This document shows positions 44,606 through 53,174 of a stretch of 64,000 nucleotides of DNA, one piece after another. Where the stretch lies: positions 543,695-607,694 of the forward strand of contig NZ_JACRUI010000001.1 in NCBI RefSeq assembly GCF_014305095.1, given 5' to 3'. A program made the position numbers and the translations under genes. Source of the stretch: Flavobacterium kayseriense (GTDB lineage Bacteria; Bacteroidota; Bacteroidia; Flavobacteriales; Flavobacteriaceae). The notes beneath the pieces were generated by a model. That model worked only from the letters and a program-made list of their open reading frames with translations, had not been told where the DNA came from and ran no database searches. Positions within the stretch are counted from its first letter, which is position 1. Every line of letters begins with the position of its first letter.

Positions 44606-45706
44606 TCATATCGCCTCAAATAATTTCCCTGGCAATGGTCTCACTACTCCTTTCAGTTCCATGTTGAGTAATAATCCTGAGATCCTATAAATAGGGAAAT
44701 CACAACGTAAGGCAATAATATCCATCAGTTCCTTCCCTGTTTTTAATAGGTAATCGTATACTTTTTGTTCATCATCGTCGAGCGTGACGAATAATTGTTT
44801 CTGCACCGGCTTTGCTTCTTTCTGGATATCCCAATTCAAGATATAAACCAAATCAGCGGCGCTAGTAAGCACATTGGCCTTTTGTGTTTTAATGAGGTTG
44901 TTGCAGCCTTGAGAGTATTTATCGGTAACGCGACCGGGAACCGCAAACACATCGCGGTTGTAATCATTGGCCAAGTTTGCCGTTATTAACGAACCACCAC
45001 GATCTGCTGATTCGATCACGATAGTTGCTTCGGTCATACCAGCTACAATTCTATTGCGGCGTACAAAGTTCTCTTTATCAGGATTGGAGGCGCTCCAAAA
45101 CTCGGTCATAAAACCACCATTCTCCTCCATCTTGGCCACATACTTTTTATGCGGTTTAGGATAGATTTGGTTCAAACCGTGAGCAACCACCCCTATGGTT
45201 TGCAATTTATATTCCATTGCCAGCTGGTGCGCCACAATATCTACACCATAGGCAAAACCGCTTACGATAACGGGATCTAGCGGTGCTAAATCTTCGATTA
45301 GCTTACGGCAGAACTCAGTTCCATACGACGTTATTTGTCGTGTACCCACGATACTAATCATTTTGCGGTCTTTCAAATCGATATTGCCAGAGGAGAATAA
45401 TAAAACTGGTCCATCAATGCAATGTTTCAAGCGTTCTGGATAATCATCACTTTGAAAATGTGCTACCTTAACAGCATTTGCTTTTATAAATTCTAACTCT
45501 TTATTGGCTTTGTCAAAAACGGTTTGATCCTTTACATTTTTAAGTAAATTAGCCCCTACTCCGTCAATTGCTGCTAGTTGTTGCGCTTTTGTTTTAAAAA
45601 CAGCTTCGGCCGAACCGCAATGCGTAAGTAACTTTTTGGCCATAATATCGCCTACACCCTCTACTCTTTGCAAGGCTAGTAAGTAAAATAAATCTTGATC
45701 TGTCAT
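44606..45706 (-). CDS. dprA: DNA-processing protein DprA
   Basis: Protects incoming single-stranded DNA and loads RecA during natural transformation. 366 residues: helix-hairpin-helix region at the start (LQRVEGVGDIMAKKLLTHCG), then the Rossmann domain with SIVGTRQITSYGTEFCRKL, SGFAYGVDIVAHQLAM and RNRIVAGMTEATIVIES. A small C-terminal winged-helix domain ends VVRPLPGKLFEAI. The 3' end exists in a second, diverged copy at 42741-42836. It is divergent from the SPOR protein gene. Confidence 0.95.
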   Translation of the reverse strand: MTDQDLFYLLALQRVEGVGDIMAKKLLTHCGSAEAVFKTKAQQLAAIDGVGANLLKNVKDQTVFDKANKELEFIKANAVKVAHFQSDDYPERLKHCIDGPVLLFSSGNIDLKDRKMISIVGTRQITSYGTEFCRKLIEDLAPLDPVIVSGFAYGVDIVAHQLAMEYKLQTIGVVAHGLNQIYPKPHKKYVAKMEENGGFMTEFWSASNPDKENFVRRNRIVAGMTEATIVIESADRGGSLITANLANDYNRDVFAVPGRVTDKYSQGCNNLIKTQKANVLTSAADLVYILNWDIQKEAKPVQKQLFVTLDDDEQKVYDYLLKTGKELMDIIALRCDFPIYRISGLLLNMELKGVVRPLPGKLFEAI

Positions 45707-45774
45707 GCTAATTATTTGTAAGTGAAATATATGATTTTTTATTTTGAATTGTTAATAAAAATTGTGAATAAAAT

Positions 45775-45804
45775 TTTGATAACTATTTTCATTGTATAAC
45801 TTTG
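45775..45804 (+). promoter_or_regulatory. Bacteroidota-type promoter of the SPOR protein gene
   Basis: TTTG (45775-45778), an 18-base spacer, then TAACTTTG (45797-45804). Both boxes match the consensus TTTG/TAnnTTTG. The transcription start would fall at about the ATG at 45810, implying a leaderless or very short-leader message. Confidence 0.7.
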
Positions 45805-45809
45805 TCAAC

Positions 45810-46751
45810 ATGAACATCGAAAGCTACATCTCGCAATTATTATATCGTTATCAGTGTGTTACCGTTCCAGGTTTTGGTGCTTTTTTGACAGAAATCAAAT
45901 CAGCTCAATGGATCGAAAGCGCAAACTCCTTTTTTCCTCCCAAAAAACAACTTTCATTCAATGCCCATCTAAAAAACAATGATGGTCTGCTAGCCAATCA
46001 CATTGCTAGAACCGAAAAAACATCGTACGAATATGCCGTAAGCGCTATTCAGTACGAAGTGGTAAAATGGAAAAAAGGCTTAGAAGAAAATGGTGTTATT
46101 AGTTTAAAAAATATTGGCGAGCTAAGTTTAAATAGCGATAGTTACATTGTCTTTAAGCCAAGTGATCAAACAAATTACTTGACAACTTCTTTTGGCTTAG
46201 CCTCGTTTGTATCGCCGCTTGTAAAAAGAACTAATCTTGAAGAAAATACGGTTACAAAATTAGAAGCAGAAACGATTACTCTGGACACAGAGCAAAGAGT
46301 CACTCCATCTTACTTAAAATATGCAGCGGTAATAGCTCTTGGGTTAGGAATTACGGGCGCTGTAGGGTATCCTGTTTATCAAAACCAGATAGAATCGCAA
46401 ACTGTTCTTGTTGAAAGTGCTGTTCAGAAAAAAGTGAATGCTAAAATTCAAGAGGCTACCTTTTTTATTAAAAGTCCAATACCCGCCGTTACTCTAGCAG
46501 TAAAGGTGAAAGAGAATAAAATGCCTTATCATATCATGGCTGGCGCTTTTAGAGAAGAGGCAAATGCTGATAAAATTTACAACCGGTTATCGACTTTAGG
46601 GTATAAAGCAAGGCGCATCGCCATAAACAAACACGGTCTTTACCCTGTTTTGTACGGCAGCTATGCGACTTTTGCCGAGGCAGAAAAAGCTCAAAAAGAA
46701 ATTCAGAAAAATGATAATCCGCAAGCTTGGATTTTGATTGAATCTTTATAA
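45810..46751 (+). CDS. HU-CCDC81 and SPOR domain protein
   Basis: A 313-residue membrane protein. The N-terminal ~125 residues (MNIESYISQLLYRYQCVTVPGFGAF) are the Bacteroidota HU-CCDC81 type, a DNA-binding-like fold. There is a transmembrane helix near residues 173-193 (YLKYAAVIALGLGITGAVGY). A C-terminal SPOR domain (PYHIMAGAFREEANADKIYNRL ... PVLYGSYATFAEAEKA) binds denuded peptidoglycan at division sites. The frame could begin at a TTG at 45792, but that codon lies inside the promoter, so the ATG at 45810 is used. Confidence 0.88.
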   Translation: MNIESYISQLLYRYQCVTVPGFGAFLTEIKSAQWIESANSFFPPKKQLSFNAHLKNNDGLLANHIARTEKTSYEYAVSAIQYEVVKWKKGLEENGVISLKNIGELSLNSDSYIVFKPSDQTNYLTTSFGLASFVSPLVKRTNLEENTVTKLEAETITLDTEQRVTPSYLKYAAVIALGLGITGAVGYPVYQNQIESQTVLVESAVQKKVNAKIQEATFFIKSPIPAVTLAVKVKENKMPYHIMAGAFREEANADKIYNRLSTLGYKARRIAINKHGLYPVLYGSYATFAEAEKAQKEIQKNDNPQAWILIESL

Positions 46752-46777
46752 AATTTTAACTAATTTTAGTTATCAGT

Positions 46778-46818
46778 ACCTCCAAATAGCATCATGCTTC
46801 TTGGAGGTATTTTTTTTT
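46778..46818 (+). terminator. Intrinsic terminator of the SPOR protein gene
   Basis: ACCTCCAA pairs with TTGGAGGT, with AGCAT/ATGCT inside, followed by a run of nine T. The dispersed 3' element copy B starts right after the T run. Confidence 0.85.
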
Positions 46819-46901
46819 GGAGCTCTTTCCAGCTATCCGCTATATCTCATTTCGCCTCGTAAAAACTCAGCTACATGAGGATTCCGCTACTATCTGGGCT
46901 A
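46819..46901 (+). repeat. Dispersed structured 3' element, copy B
   Basis: Starts GGAGCTCTTTCCAGCTATC and ends CGCTACTATCTGGGCTA. Same ends as copies A, C and D. It lies downstream of the SPOR protein gene in the same orientation, here after a separate intrinsic terminator. Confidence 0.7.
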
Positions 46902-47111
46902 GGCATAGGACATCTAACACGAAAAGTGTCTAATTAACGCTGTTTTTGACTGATTTACGGTCAAAAAACGTTTGCTTGCGCTGCAATATGCTAATAAACT
47001 CGATTGTTGCTTAAATGAGGTTTTTAAGTCGTTTTTATTAATAGAACAATATAGGTCACTAAAAACAAAAAAATCTCAGAGGATTAGCATACCTTTTTAC
47101 GTTTAATGTGT
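46902..47111. other. Intergenic stretch before the tandem repeats
   Basis: No gene seen. A short hairpin (TTTTTGAC/GTCAAAAA, 46943-46967) is the only clear structure. The sequence is A/T-rich and has no coding character in any frame. Confidence 0.5.
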
Positions 47112-47830
47112 TGTGGGGATTCCTCCTGCGTCGGAAGGACAAAATGAAGAGAAGGACTTAAGAAAAGGAATTGCTATTTTTGACCGGAAATTTGAACATC
47201 TATTTTGTCTTGCTGAGGAACGAAGCATCTCTGCTAAACGAGCATCTTGAGGGGATTCCTCCTACGTCGGAAGGACAAAATGAAGGGAAGGACCTAAGAA
47301 AAGGAATTGCTGTTATTTACCGGAAATTTGATCGCCTTTTTTGTCTTGCTGAGGAACGAAGCATTACTGCTAAACGAGCAACTTGTGGAGGTCCCTCCTG
47401 CGTCGGATTGACAAAATGAAAAGAAGGACTCAAGAAAAGGAATTGCTATTTTGGACCGTAAATATGATCGCTTTTTTTGTCTTGCTGAGGAACGAAGCAT
47501 CTCTGATAAACGAGCAACTTGAGGGGATTCCTCCTACGTCGGAAGGACAAAATGAAGGGAAGGACTTAAGAAAATAAATTACTATTTATGACCGGAAATT
47601 TGATCGCCTATTTTGTCTTGCTGAGGAACGAAGCATCACTGCTAAACGAGCAACTTGTGGCGCAATGACAAATTTTGCGGGAATGATAAAATACTGAGCG
47701 TGATTGTCGAGCAACTTGTAGAGATTCCTCCTGCGTCGGAATGACAAATTTTGTGCAATAATAAAATACTGAGCGTGATTATCGAGCAACTTATGGGGAT
47801 TCATCCTCCGGCGGAAGGACAACTGTGGTG
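47112..47830 (+). repeat. Tandem repeat array: four 136-bp units plus degenerate partial units
   Basis: Units 47112-47247, 47248-47383, 47384-47519 and 47520-47655 are each exactly 136 bp and about 85-95 percent alike by eye. Partial units follow at 47656-47716, 47717-47791 and 47792-47830. Shared blocks are GGGATTCCTCCTACGTCGGA and TTGCTGAGGAACGAAGCAT. The 3' part of each unit and the 5' part of the next are roughly inverted (TTTGTCTTGC against the complement of GGAAGGACAAA), so each junction could fold. Short ORFs in it are artefacts of the repeat. Confidence 0.85.
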
Positions 47831-47981
47831 GGTTGACATAATAAAAGGGAAGGACAAAGGTAAAAGAATTACAAATAAAGAAACAAATATAATTACATGA
47901 AAAAGCAACCCGTTACAGAGTTGCTTTTTAGTTGTAACCACCTAAAAATTTACATGGTGTCCTTTAATTTACTTTTAGATC

Positions 47982-48290
47982 TTATAAGATCTCACTTATC
48001 TGCAATTCTCCCTCGACATTGGTATAGTTCGGTACATCGGCAGCGAAAGTGGCGGCATGCGGTCCAAACGAGGCTTGGAAGGCAGCAACCGATTCGAATT
48101 TTAGGTCAACTATAGCAAAATAGGGAGCTTTTTCTCCTGGCACTCTACCGCCTATTCCTAATACAAATTCCATTCCTTTTAGAGCATCGCTCAAAGCAGC
48201 TGCAATCATAGGAAGATGAGTGTTTTTGTAATAATCAATATCAAATTTTATATCCGCTGTATTGGGATACATGACGCTTACTTTTATCAT
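47982..48290 (-). CDS. EthD-family protein
   Basis: A 102-residue ferredoxin-like alpha/beta barrel dimer protein of the EthD type. Signature KVSVMYPNTADIKFDIDYYKNTHLPM, later ELQISEIL at the end. Such proteins are often small partners of oxidative or ether-degrading pathways, but the substrate is unknown. It lies third on the minus strand after a TetR regulator and an AhpD-like gene. Confidence 0.85.
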   Translation of the reverse strand: MIKVSVMYPNTADIKFDIDYYKNTHLPMIAAALSDALKGMEFVLGIGGRVPGEKAPYFAIVDLKFESVAAFQASFGPHAATFAADVPNYTNVEGELQISEIL

Positions 48291-48369
48291 GGTGTTTTTA
48301 TTTTAAAATTTTACTAAAAGTACAAAACCTTATTGTAATCACTGGACATTCTGGTATTCACATTCCCGC

Positions 48370-48448
48370 AGCCCGACTTGAGTGGAGCTCTTTTTTGTGA
48401 AGCGTAGCGCAACAAAAAAAGCGGGAACGGAAGGCGGAATAGCTGTCC
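48370..48448 (-). repeat. Dispersed structured 3' element, copy C
   Basis: On the minus strand it starts GGACAGCTATTCCGCCTTCC and ends near CAAGTCGGGCT, with a central hairpin (TTTTTTTGTTGCGC/GCGTAGCGCAACAAAAAAA region). It is 44 bases downstream of the AhpD-like gene, in the same orientation. Confidence 0.65.
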
Positions 48449-48492
48449 AAAGAATTAAAATAAGGTTTTATATCAATCTATCTAGTGATGGA

Positions 48493-49044
48493 TTATTTTT
48501 TTGACCAAGCAAATTTTTGGAAAGCAGCGTCAACAGGCGTATTTGCGATATGGTTTGTATAGTTACTAATCACTTTTTGAGATAAACCAAGGATGATTTC
48601 AAGAACTTGTTGTTCCCCGTAACCTGCTGTGTAAAATGCTTGCAATTCTTCTTGAGAAACGTTTCCACGGTTACGAACCATGCTTATAGTAAATGTTCTT
48701 AATGACTCTAATTTAGGGTTAGTAAGTGGAGTTTCGTTACGTAAAGATTCGATAATTTCGTTATCAACTTTCATCATGTGAGCAATTCCTGTGTGTGCTG
48801 GAACGCAATAGTGACAAGCGTGCTCAACATTGATTGCTTGCCAAACTACTGTCAATTCTTCTTCGTTGAAAGAAGTGTTAACGAATAATTCGTGTAATTT
48901 TTGGTATCCTTCAAGAATACTAGGAGCGGCAGCTAATACACCGTGCAATCCAGGAATCATTCCGTATGCTTTTTGAGACGCTTCTAATAATGGTTTACTT
49001 GCTTCTGGAGCCGATTCGATTGTGTGCACTTTTAATGTTGTCAT
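48493..49044 (-). CDS. Carboxymuconolactone decarboxylase / AhpD-like protein
   Basis: A 183-residue CMD-family protein. The redox motif is Cys77-x-x-Cys80 in VEHACHYCVPAHTGIAH, typical of AhpD-like alkyl-hydroperoxidase proteins. Located between a TetR-type regulator (upstream, 73 bases) and the EthD gene, so it is a likely target of that regulator. The substrate is not known. Confidence 0.88.
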   Translation of the reverse strand: MTTLKVHTIESAPEASKPLLEASQKAYGMIPGLHGVLAAAPSILEGYQKLHELFVNTSFNEEELTVVWQAINVEHACHYCVPAHTGIAHMMKVDNEIIESLRNETPLTNPKLESLRTFTISMVRNRGNVSQEELQAFYTAGYGEQQVLEIILGLSQKVISNYTNHIANTPVDAAFQKFAWSKK

Positions 49045-49117
49045 TGTATTGATTTTTAAAATTATAATTGTGTTAAATATATCTAAGCATTTGCTTAGTT
49101 TATGGTTAAAAAAATAG

Positions 49118-49687
49118 TTAGATGTTTTGGAACGTTAATTCAATGTAGTCTTCTATTTCTTGTTTGTTATTTACTCGTGATGCGGCAGCTAGACCGTGTT
49201 TTGCTAATACTAAATAGTTAGCTTGTTTGGCAATTGTTGCTTCGTCTTTAGTGCTATTTACAGCTAATTTTTCAATAAAAACTGTTTTCAAATTATCCAT
49301 GAATTCCTTCATTTGCAATTGAATCAACTGGTCTTCGTTGTTTGCAAATTCATTGTAGGTATTAGTTAACAGGCAACCTTTATTGTCAAATTCTCCCATT
49401 TTTACAGGCATTTCGACTGAATCATAGAAAAATGTTTTGATGTCATTTACGCCATCGCTTCCGTTTTGTAATTTTTCGAAAACAGAATAGATTTTGCTTT
49501 TATAACATTTTAAGCTTTCTAAGAAAACCCCGTGTTTACTCCCAAAACTAGCATAAATAGAAAATTGATTGATACCCATTTCCTTTTCCAACATACGAAC
49601 GGAAGTACTCTCATACCCATTGCGCCAGAACAAAGACATCGCTTTCTCTATCACTTCTTGTTCGTTATATTGTTTTGCTCTAGCCAT
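49118..49687 (-). CDS. TetR/AcrR-family transcriptional regulator
   Basis: A 189-residue repressor. The N-terminal helix-turn-helix covers about residues 10-55 (EVIEKAMSLFWRNGYESTSVRML ... GINQFSIYASFGSKHGVF). The C-terminal ligand domain is helical. It heads a three-gene minus-strand run (this gene, the AhpD-like and the EthD genes), with an SDR gene divergent at 49865; it could control both sides. Confidence 0.9.
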   Translation of the reverse strand: MARAKQYNEQEVIEKAMSLFWRNGYESTSVRMLEKEMGINQFSIYASFGSKHGVFLESLKCYKSKIYSVFEKLQNGSDGVNDIKTFFYDSVEMPVKMGEFDNKGCLLTNTYNEFANNEDQLIQLQMKEFMDNLKTVFIEKLAVNSTKDEATIAKQANYLVLAKHGLAAASRVNNKQEIEDYIELTFQNI

Positions 49688-49864
49688 ATTTTATTTTATT
49701 CTGATGCAAAACTAAGCAACTGCTTTGAAATAAAAAAATTATTTGGAAAGTTTTAACTTATCTTAACGAATTCAATTTCTTAAAGAGAGTTAAAAAGTCA
49801 TAACCTGAAGTTAAACGTATATTTTATAAGCCATTAGTATAAGAAGTTTTTGTAATTTTAGAAT

Positions 49865-50497
49865 ATGGAAAATATATTAGTAGCCAGTGCTAATGGCACC
49901 ACTGGAAAAAAAATAGTAGCCATTTTAAATAAATCTCAACTTTACAATCCTATAGCAATGGTTAGAAAAGAGGAGCAGCAAGCTTACTTTAAAGACCAAA
50001 ACATCGATTGTGTAGTAGGCGATTTGGAAAATAATGTGGCCTCCGTTTTTAATTCATCCATTGATAAAGTGATTTTTGCTGCAGGATCTGGCGGGAAAAA
50101 TGTAGTAGGTGTAGATCAAGAAGGAGCCAAAAACTTAATTGATGCCTCTATAAAAGGAAATATTAAAAAATTTGTAATGCTAAGTTCTATGGGAGCTGAC
50201 AAACCTGAAGAAGCAACGCAGTTAGTAGAATATTTGAAAGCGAAGCATAATGCGGATGAATATTTAAAAAATAGTGGACTTACCTACAGTATTGTGAGAC
50301 CTGGAACGCTAACAAATGATTCCCCTATCGAATTGATTGAACTGCAGCAACACCTAAATAAACACGGAGAAATCAGTAGAGCAGATGTTGCTCAAACGCT
50401 AGTTCATTTTTTAGCAGATAAAATAGGTCTTAACGCAACTTTCGAAATTATAAAAGGAAATACTTCAATCCAAAAAGCATTGGGTCAAATTAGTTAA
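49865..50497 (+). CDS. Atypical short-chain dehydrogenase (NAD(P)-binding Rossmann protein)
   Basis: A 210-residue NAD(P)-binding protein of the atypical SDR type (YwnB/NmrA-like). Glycine motif in LVASANGTTGKKIVAIL, VVGDLE for the Asp after beta-3, and FVMLSSMGADKPEEA ... YSIVRPGTLT. It lacks the full Tyr-x-x-x-Lys pair of classical SDRs. Divergent from the TetR gene and followed by a strong terminator. Confidence 0.87.
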   Translation: MENILVASANGTTGKKIVAILNKSQLYNPIAMVRKEEQQAYFKDQNIDCVVGDLENNVASVFNSSIDKVIFAAGSGGKNVVGVDQEGAKNLIDASIKGNIKKFVMLSSMGADKPEEATQLVEYLKAKHNADEYLKNSGLTYSIVRPGTLTNDSPIELIELQQHLNKHGEISRADVAQTLVHFLADKIGLNATFEIIKGNTSIQKALGQIS

Positions 50498-50554
50498 AGT
50501 AATATACATTGCGCAGTTTAGATTTGTAAGAGAATACAATTATTAATTCAAAAT

Positions 50555-50600
50555 AAAAAACCGAAAGGACTTTATAGACTAAAGTTCTTTCGGTTTTTTT
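50555..50600. terminator. Terminator between convergent SDR and MFS genes
   Basis: AAAAAACCGAAAGGACTTTA pairs with TAAAGTTCTTTCGGTTTTTT with one mismatch; A and T runs on both sides make it bidirectional. Confidence 0.88.
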
Positions 50601-50695
50601 ATATTTTGTTTTAAGCTGAGACAGAATTATAGTATGAATTAAGATACTTCTTTATTCAAGTCGTTCCTCTCCTATTTTAGTAATCTCATTCTATT

Positions 50696-51910
50696 TTAAA
50701 GGTTGGCTATTCTTCGTTTCTCGTCTATTTTTAAATAAATAAGCAAACCAACTGCCAAAGCAGAGCATATTGAAAAACCAAAAAATAATGGCAACGCTGT
50801 TTCCTTAATGAATCGGCCAATAAAGATACTGATAGGAACAGCCATAATTGTAGAAATGAAACCGGTTACTGCTGCGGCAATTCCAGCAATGTGTCCAACA
50901 GGCTCCATGGCCATAGCGCGTACATTTCCGAAAAGGAAACCAATACTGAAAAATTGCAATCCAAAAAACAACAGCAAAACACGTACATCCGGATTCGGCA
51001 TATTATAAAATAAGGCTACATAGGTGGCCGAAACTACAAAGAAAGATATTAGAGCTACGGTAATTAATTTTTCCATTCCGTATTTTAAAACAAGTACACC
51101 ATTTGAAAAAACAGCCGCGCCTATTGCTATTGCTAGTCCGGCGAATATATATGGGAATTCTTCCTCTAGATTATATTGATTCTGAAATATTTGTTGCGAA
51201 CTACTCAAGTACACCATGAAAGATCCAGTAATAAAGCCAGAAATTACGGTAAAACCAATGGATCTTTTAAATTTTAGCAACTCTTTGAACTCGCCTATAA
51301 ATCCTTTTTTGGAAAAAACTTTCCTGTTTTCAATGGATAAGGTCTCTGGTTGACGTTTCCAAAACCAGAACGAAACCAATATACTAATAACGACCTGAAT
51401 ATAAAAAATCCCATGCCAGTTGAAGTAATCAAGGACAAATTTACCCAAGGCTGGAGCAACGACAGGAACGAGTATAAAAACAACCGTTACAAATGACATA
51501 ATACGTGCCATATAATCTCCGCTATACATGTCGCGAATAATGGCAATACTGATGGTTCTGGGAGCTGAAAGACCAATTCCTTGCAATATTCTTCCTAAAA
51601 CCATCACCTCTAAACTTGTAGCATTTACACAAATGAAACTAGCGGCAATAAATAAGGCAAAACCCATGTAAACAACTGGCTTTCGTCCTAAACTATCGGA
51701 TAGCGGACCAAAAACTAATGGACCAAATCCAAGACCCAAAAAAATCATGGTGATTAGTAGTTGGTTATCAACAACATTTGTGGTTCCAATGGTTATTCCA
51801 ATAATTTGTAACGCTGGTAATAAAGCATCAATTGCTAATGCTACCACCGACATTAGTGATGCCATTAATGCGACAAATTCAAATTGAGACGTGCGGATAG
51901 TATTTTGCAT
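50696..51910 (-). CDS. MFS multidrug transporter, Bcr/CflA type
   Basis: A 404-residue inner-membrane proton-driven exporter with 12 predicted helices. Motif A is GPLSDSLGRKPVVYMGF; motif C-like region GIGLSAPRTISIAIIRDMY and VTVVFILVPVVAPALGKFV agree with the Bcr/CflA subfamily. Single-gene unit. Substrate unknown. Confidence 0.9.
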   Translation of the reverse strand: MQNTIRTSQFEFVALMASLMSVVALAIDALLPALQIIGITIGTTNVVDNQLLITMIFLGLGFGPLVFGPLSDSLGRKPVVYMGFALFIAASFICVNATSLEVMVLGRILQGIGLSAPRTISIAIIRDMYSGDYMARIMSFVTVVFILVPVVAPALGKFVLDYFNWHGIFYIQVVISILVSFWFWKRQPETLSIENRKVFSKKGFIGEFKELLKFKRSIGFTVISGFITGSFMVYLSSSQQIFQNQYNLEEEFPYIFAGLAIAIGAAVFSNGVLVLKYGMEKLITVALISFFVVSATYVALFYNMPNPDVRVLLLFFGLQFFSIGFLFGNVRAMAMEPVGHIAGIAAAVTGFISTIMAVPISIFIGRFIKETALPLFFGFSICSALAVGLLIYLKIDEKRRIANL

Positions 51911-52036
51911 ACCGCAAAAATACAGTATTGAAATGGTTTCGGCACTTTTTCTTGGGATTTCAAAGCATTTTAGATTTGCCTTGCTACGTTCTAAAAGTCC
52001 ATCAAAATTAGAAGTATAGGTACTATCAGACTTAAA

Positions 52037-52441
52037 CTATTCAGTTATTTTTTTAACGGTACCGCTTATTGAGCAGCACAATTTTACTGTATTAAATATG
52101 GTACCAAACTTTTCAATGTTCTTTTGTAACAAATCAATGTTTAAGCTTTCGTCTTGGCTGTAAATAACTAGTTCATATTGAATTTCATCCATTCGTGGTG
52201 GCTTTTCAAGACGTACCGCTTTAATTTTTACTTCAGCTCTTATGTAATCAAAATCCATCATAGCCGAAAATCGGGCAACGTTTTTAAGAATACAAGCAGA
52301 TAAGGAACCTAAAAACAATTCGGCCGGGTTGGGTAAACTTGCTTCGGTCTCAGGAGAAATACCAAAAGTAATAGCAGACTCTTTAATTTGAACTGCTGCA
52401 TATTTAGTTGAGGATATACTTGCCACTACTTCGTATTCCAT
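52037..52441 (-). CDS. OsmC-family protein
   Basis: A 134-residue OsmC/Ohr-like protein. MEYEVVASISSTKYAAVQIKE start, NPAELFLGSLSACILKNVARF with the first reactive Cys, and LCCSISGTV with the second near the C-terminus, expected for a thiol peroxidase. The open frame extends to 52630, overlapping the 3' end of the upstream gene in another frame; the ATG at 52441 is the natural start. Confidence 0.87.
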   Translation of the reverse strand: MEYEVVASISSTKYAAVQIKESAITFGISPETEASLPNPAELFLGSLSACILKNVARFSAMMDFDYIRAEVKIKAVRLEKPPRMDEIQYELVIYSQDESLNIDLLQKNIEKFGTIFNTVKLCCSISGTVKKITE

Positions 52442-52508
52442 AGTATTTTTATTTAGATGTGGAGAGATTTCACCGCTTGTGTTACTATCAAATATACAAC
52501 AAAGCAAA

Positions 52509-52940
52509 TTAGATTGCTGCAGTACTATTTTGTATACCAGCATTTTCATTAATAATACGGATGAGTTTAGCAACATCCTCACTATTAATAGTATCGATTT
52601 GAAAGTTTTTTTTGAAACCTGATTTTTCAATAATTGTTAGTGTGCTATCTGTCAGAAGCACTTCGCTTACTTCATCAAAAGAGATCGACTTACTGATCCA
52701 TTTGTTTAGTTTAATGTTCATACCAAGCTTATTCCATTCGACATAATTCCTGTACCAAAACATTTTAGAATAATAAATTGCAGTCAAAATATACCCCAAA
52801 GCTGATACCTTTTTATTGATTTCTGGATTAGTGAACGCGACAATCTCAAAGAAACCAAATACAATACATAGAAATGCTAGCAGTATAACAAACGTTGACC
52901 AATGTTTGAATCTCAAATGATTAAAATGAATTTTTTTCAT
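52509..52940 (-). CDS. Hypothetical two-helix membrane protein, 143 residues
   Basis: Two transmembrane helices near the N-terminus (FVILLAFLCIVFGFFEIVAF; SALGYILTAIYYSKMFW), then a ~75-residue cytoplasmic domain rich in beta strands (ISKSISFDEVSEVLLTDSTLTIIEKSGF), similar in layout to bacterial PH-like domains. I cannot name the family. The OsmC gene follows 67 bases downstream. Confidence 0.65.
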   Translation of the reverse strand: MKKIHFNHLRFKHWSTFVILLAFLCIVFGFFEIVAFTNPEINKKVSALGYILTAIYYSKMFWYRNYVEWNKLGMNIKLNKWISKSISFDEVSEVLLTDSTLTIIEKSGFKKNFQIDTINSEDVAKLIRIINENAGIQNSTAAI

Positions 52941-53063
52941 ATTCCCATAATTTTAATAGTAATCTAATAAAAAATGACCGGTAAGATAATTATTCCATTC
53001 AAATATTTAGAAAATATCTTATATTTTTGACCAATATTGCTCATGAAAATGAAATTGCCTTTT

Positions 53064-53138
53064 TAGCCCCGATAGCAGTGAAAATCCTTTGCTTTTTTTC
53101 TTTAAAAAAGTAAAGATTGCAACGTATAGCGGGAGGAT
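53064..53138 (-). repeat. Dispersed structured 3' element, copy D
   Basis: On the minus strand it ends CACTGCTATCGGGGCTA, with the central hairpin ACTTTTTTAAAGAAAAAAAG. The 5' end is degenerate (AAATCCTCCCGCTATACG, lacking GGAGCT). It lies 36 bases downstream of the helicase gene, in the same orientation. Confidence 0.6.
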
Positions 53139-53174
53139 TTGTTGTTAAAAACTACTCTCATACTGCTCCTAAAA

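Noticed and set aside
47171..47577. Two overlapping short plus-strand ORFs (82 and 64 codons) in the tandem repeat
   Set aside because: They arise because the 136-bp units are similar; they lack initiation signals and known domains, and 136 is not a multiple of 3, so the frame changes from unit to unit.
47112..47830. CRISPR array
   Set aside because: Units are 136 bp and similar over their whole length; there are no short identical repeats with unique spacers and no cas genes.
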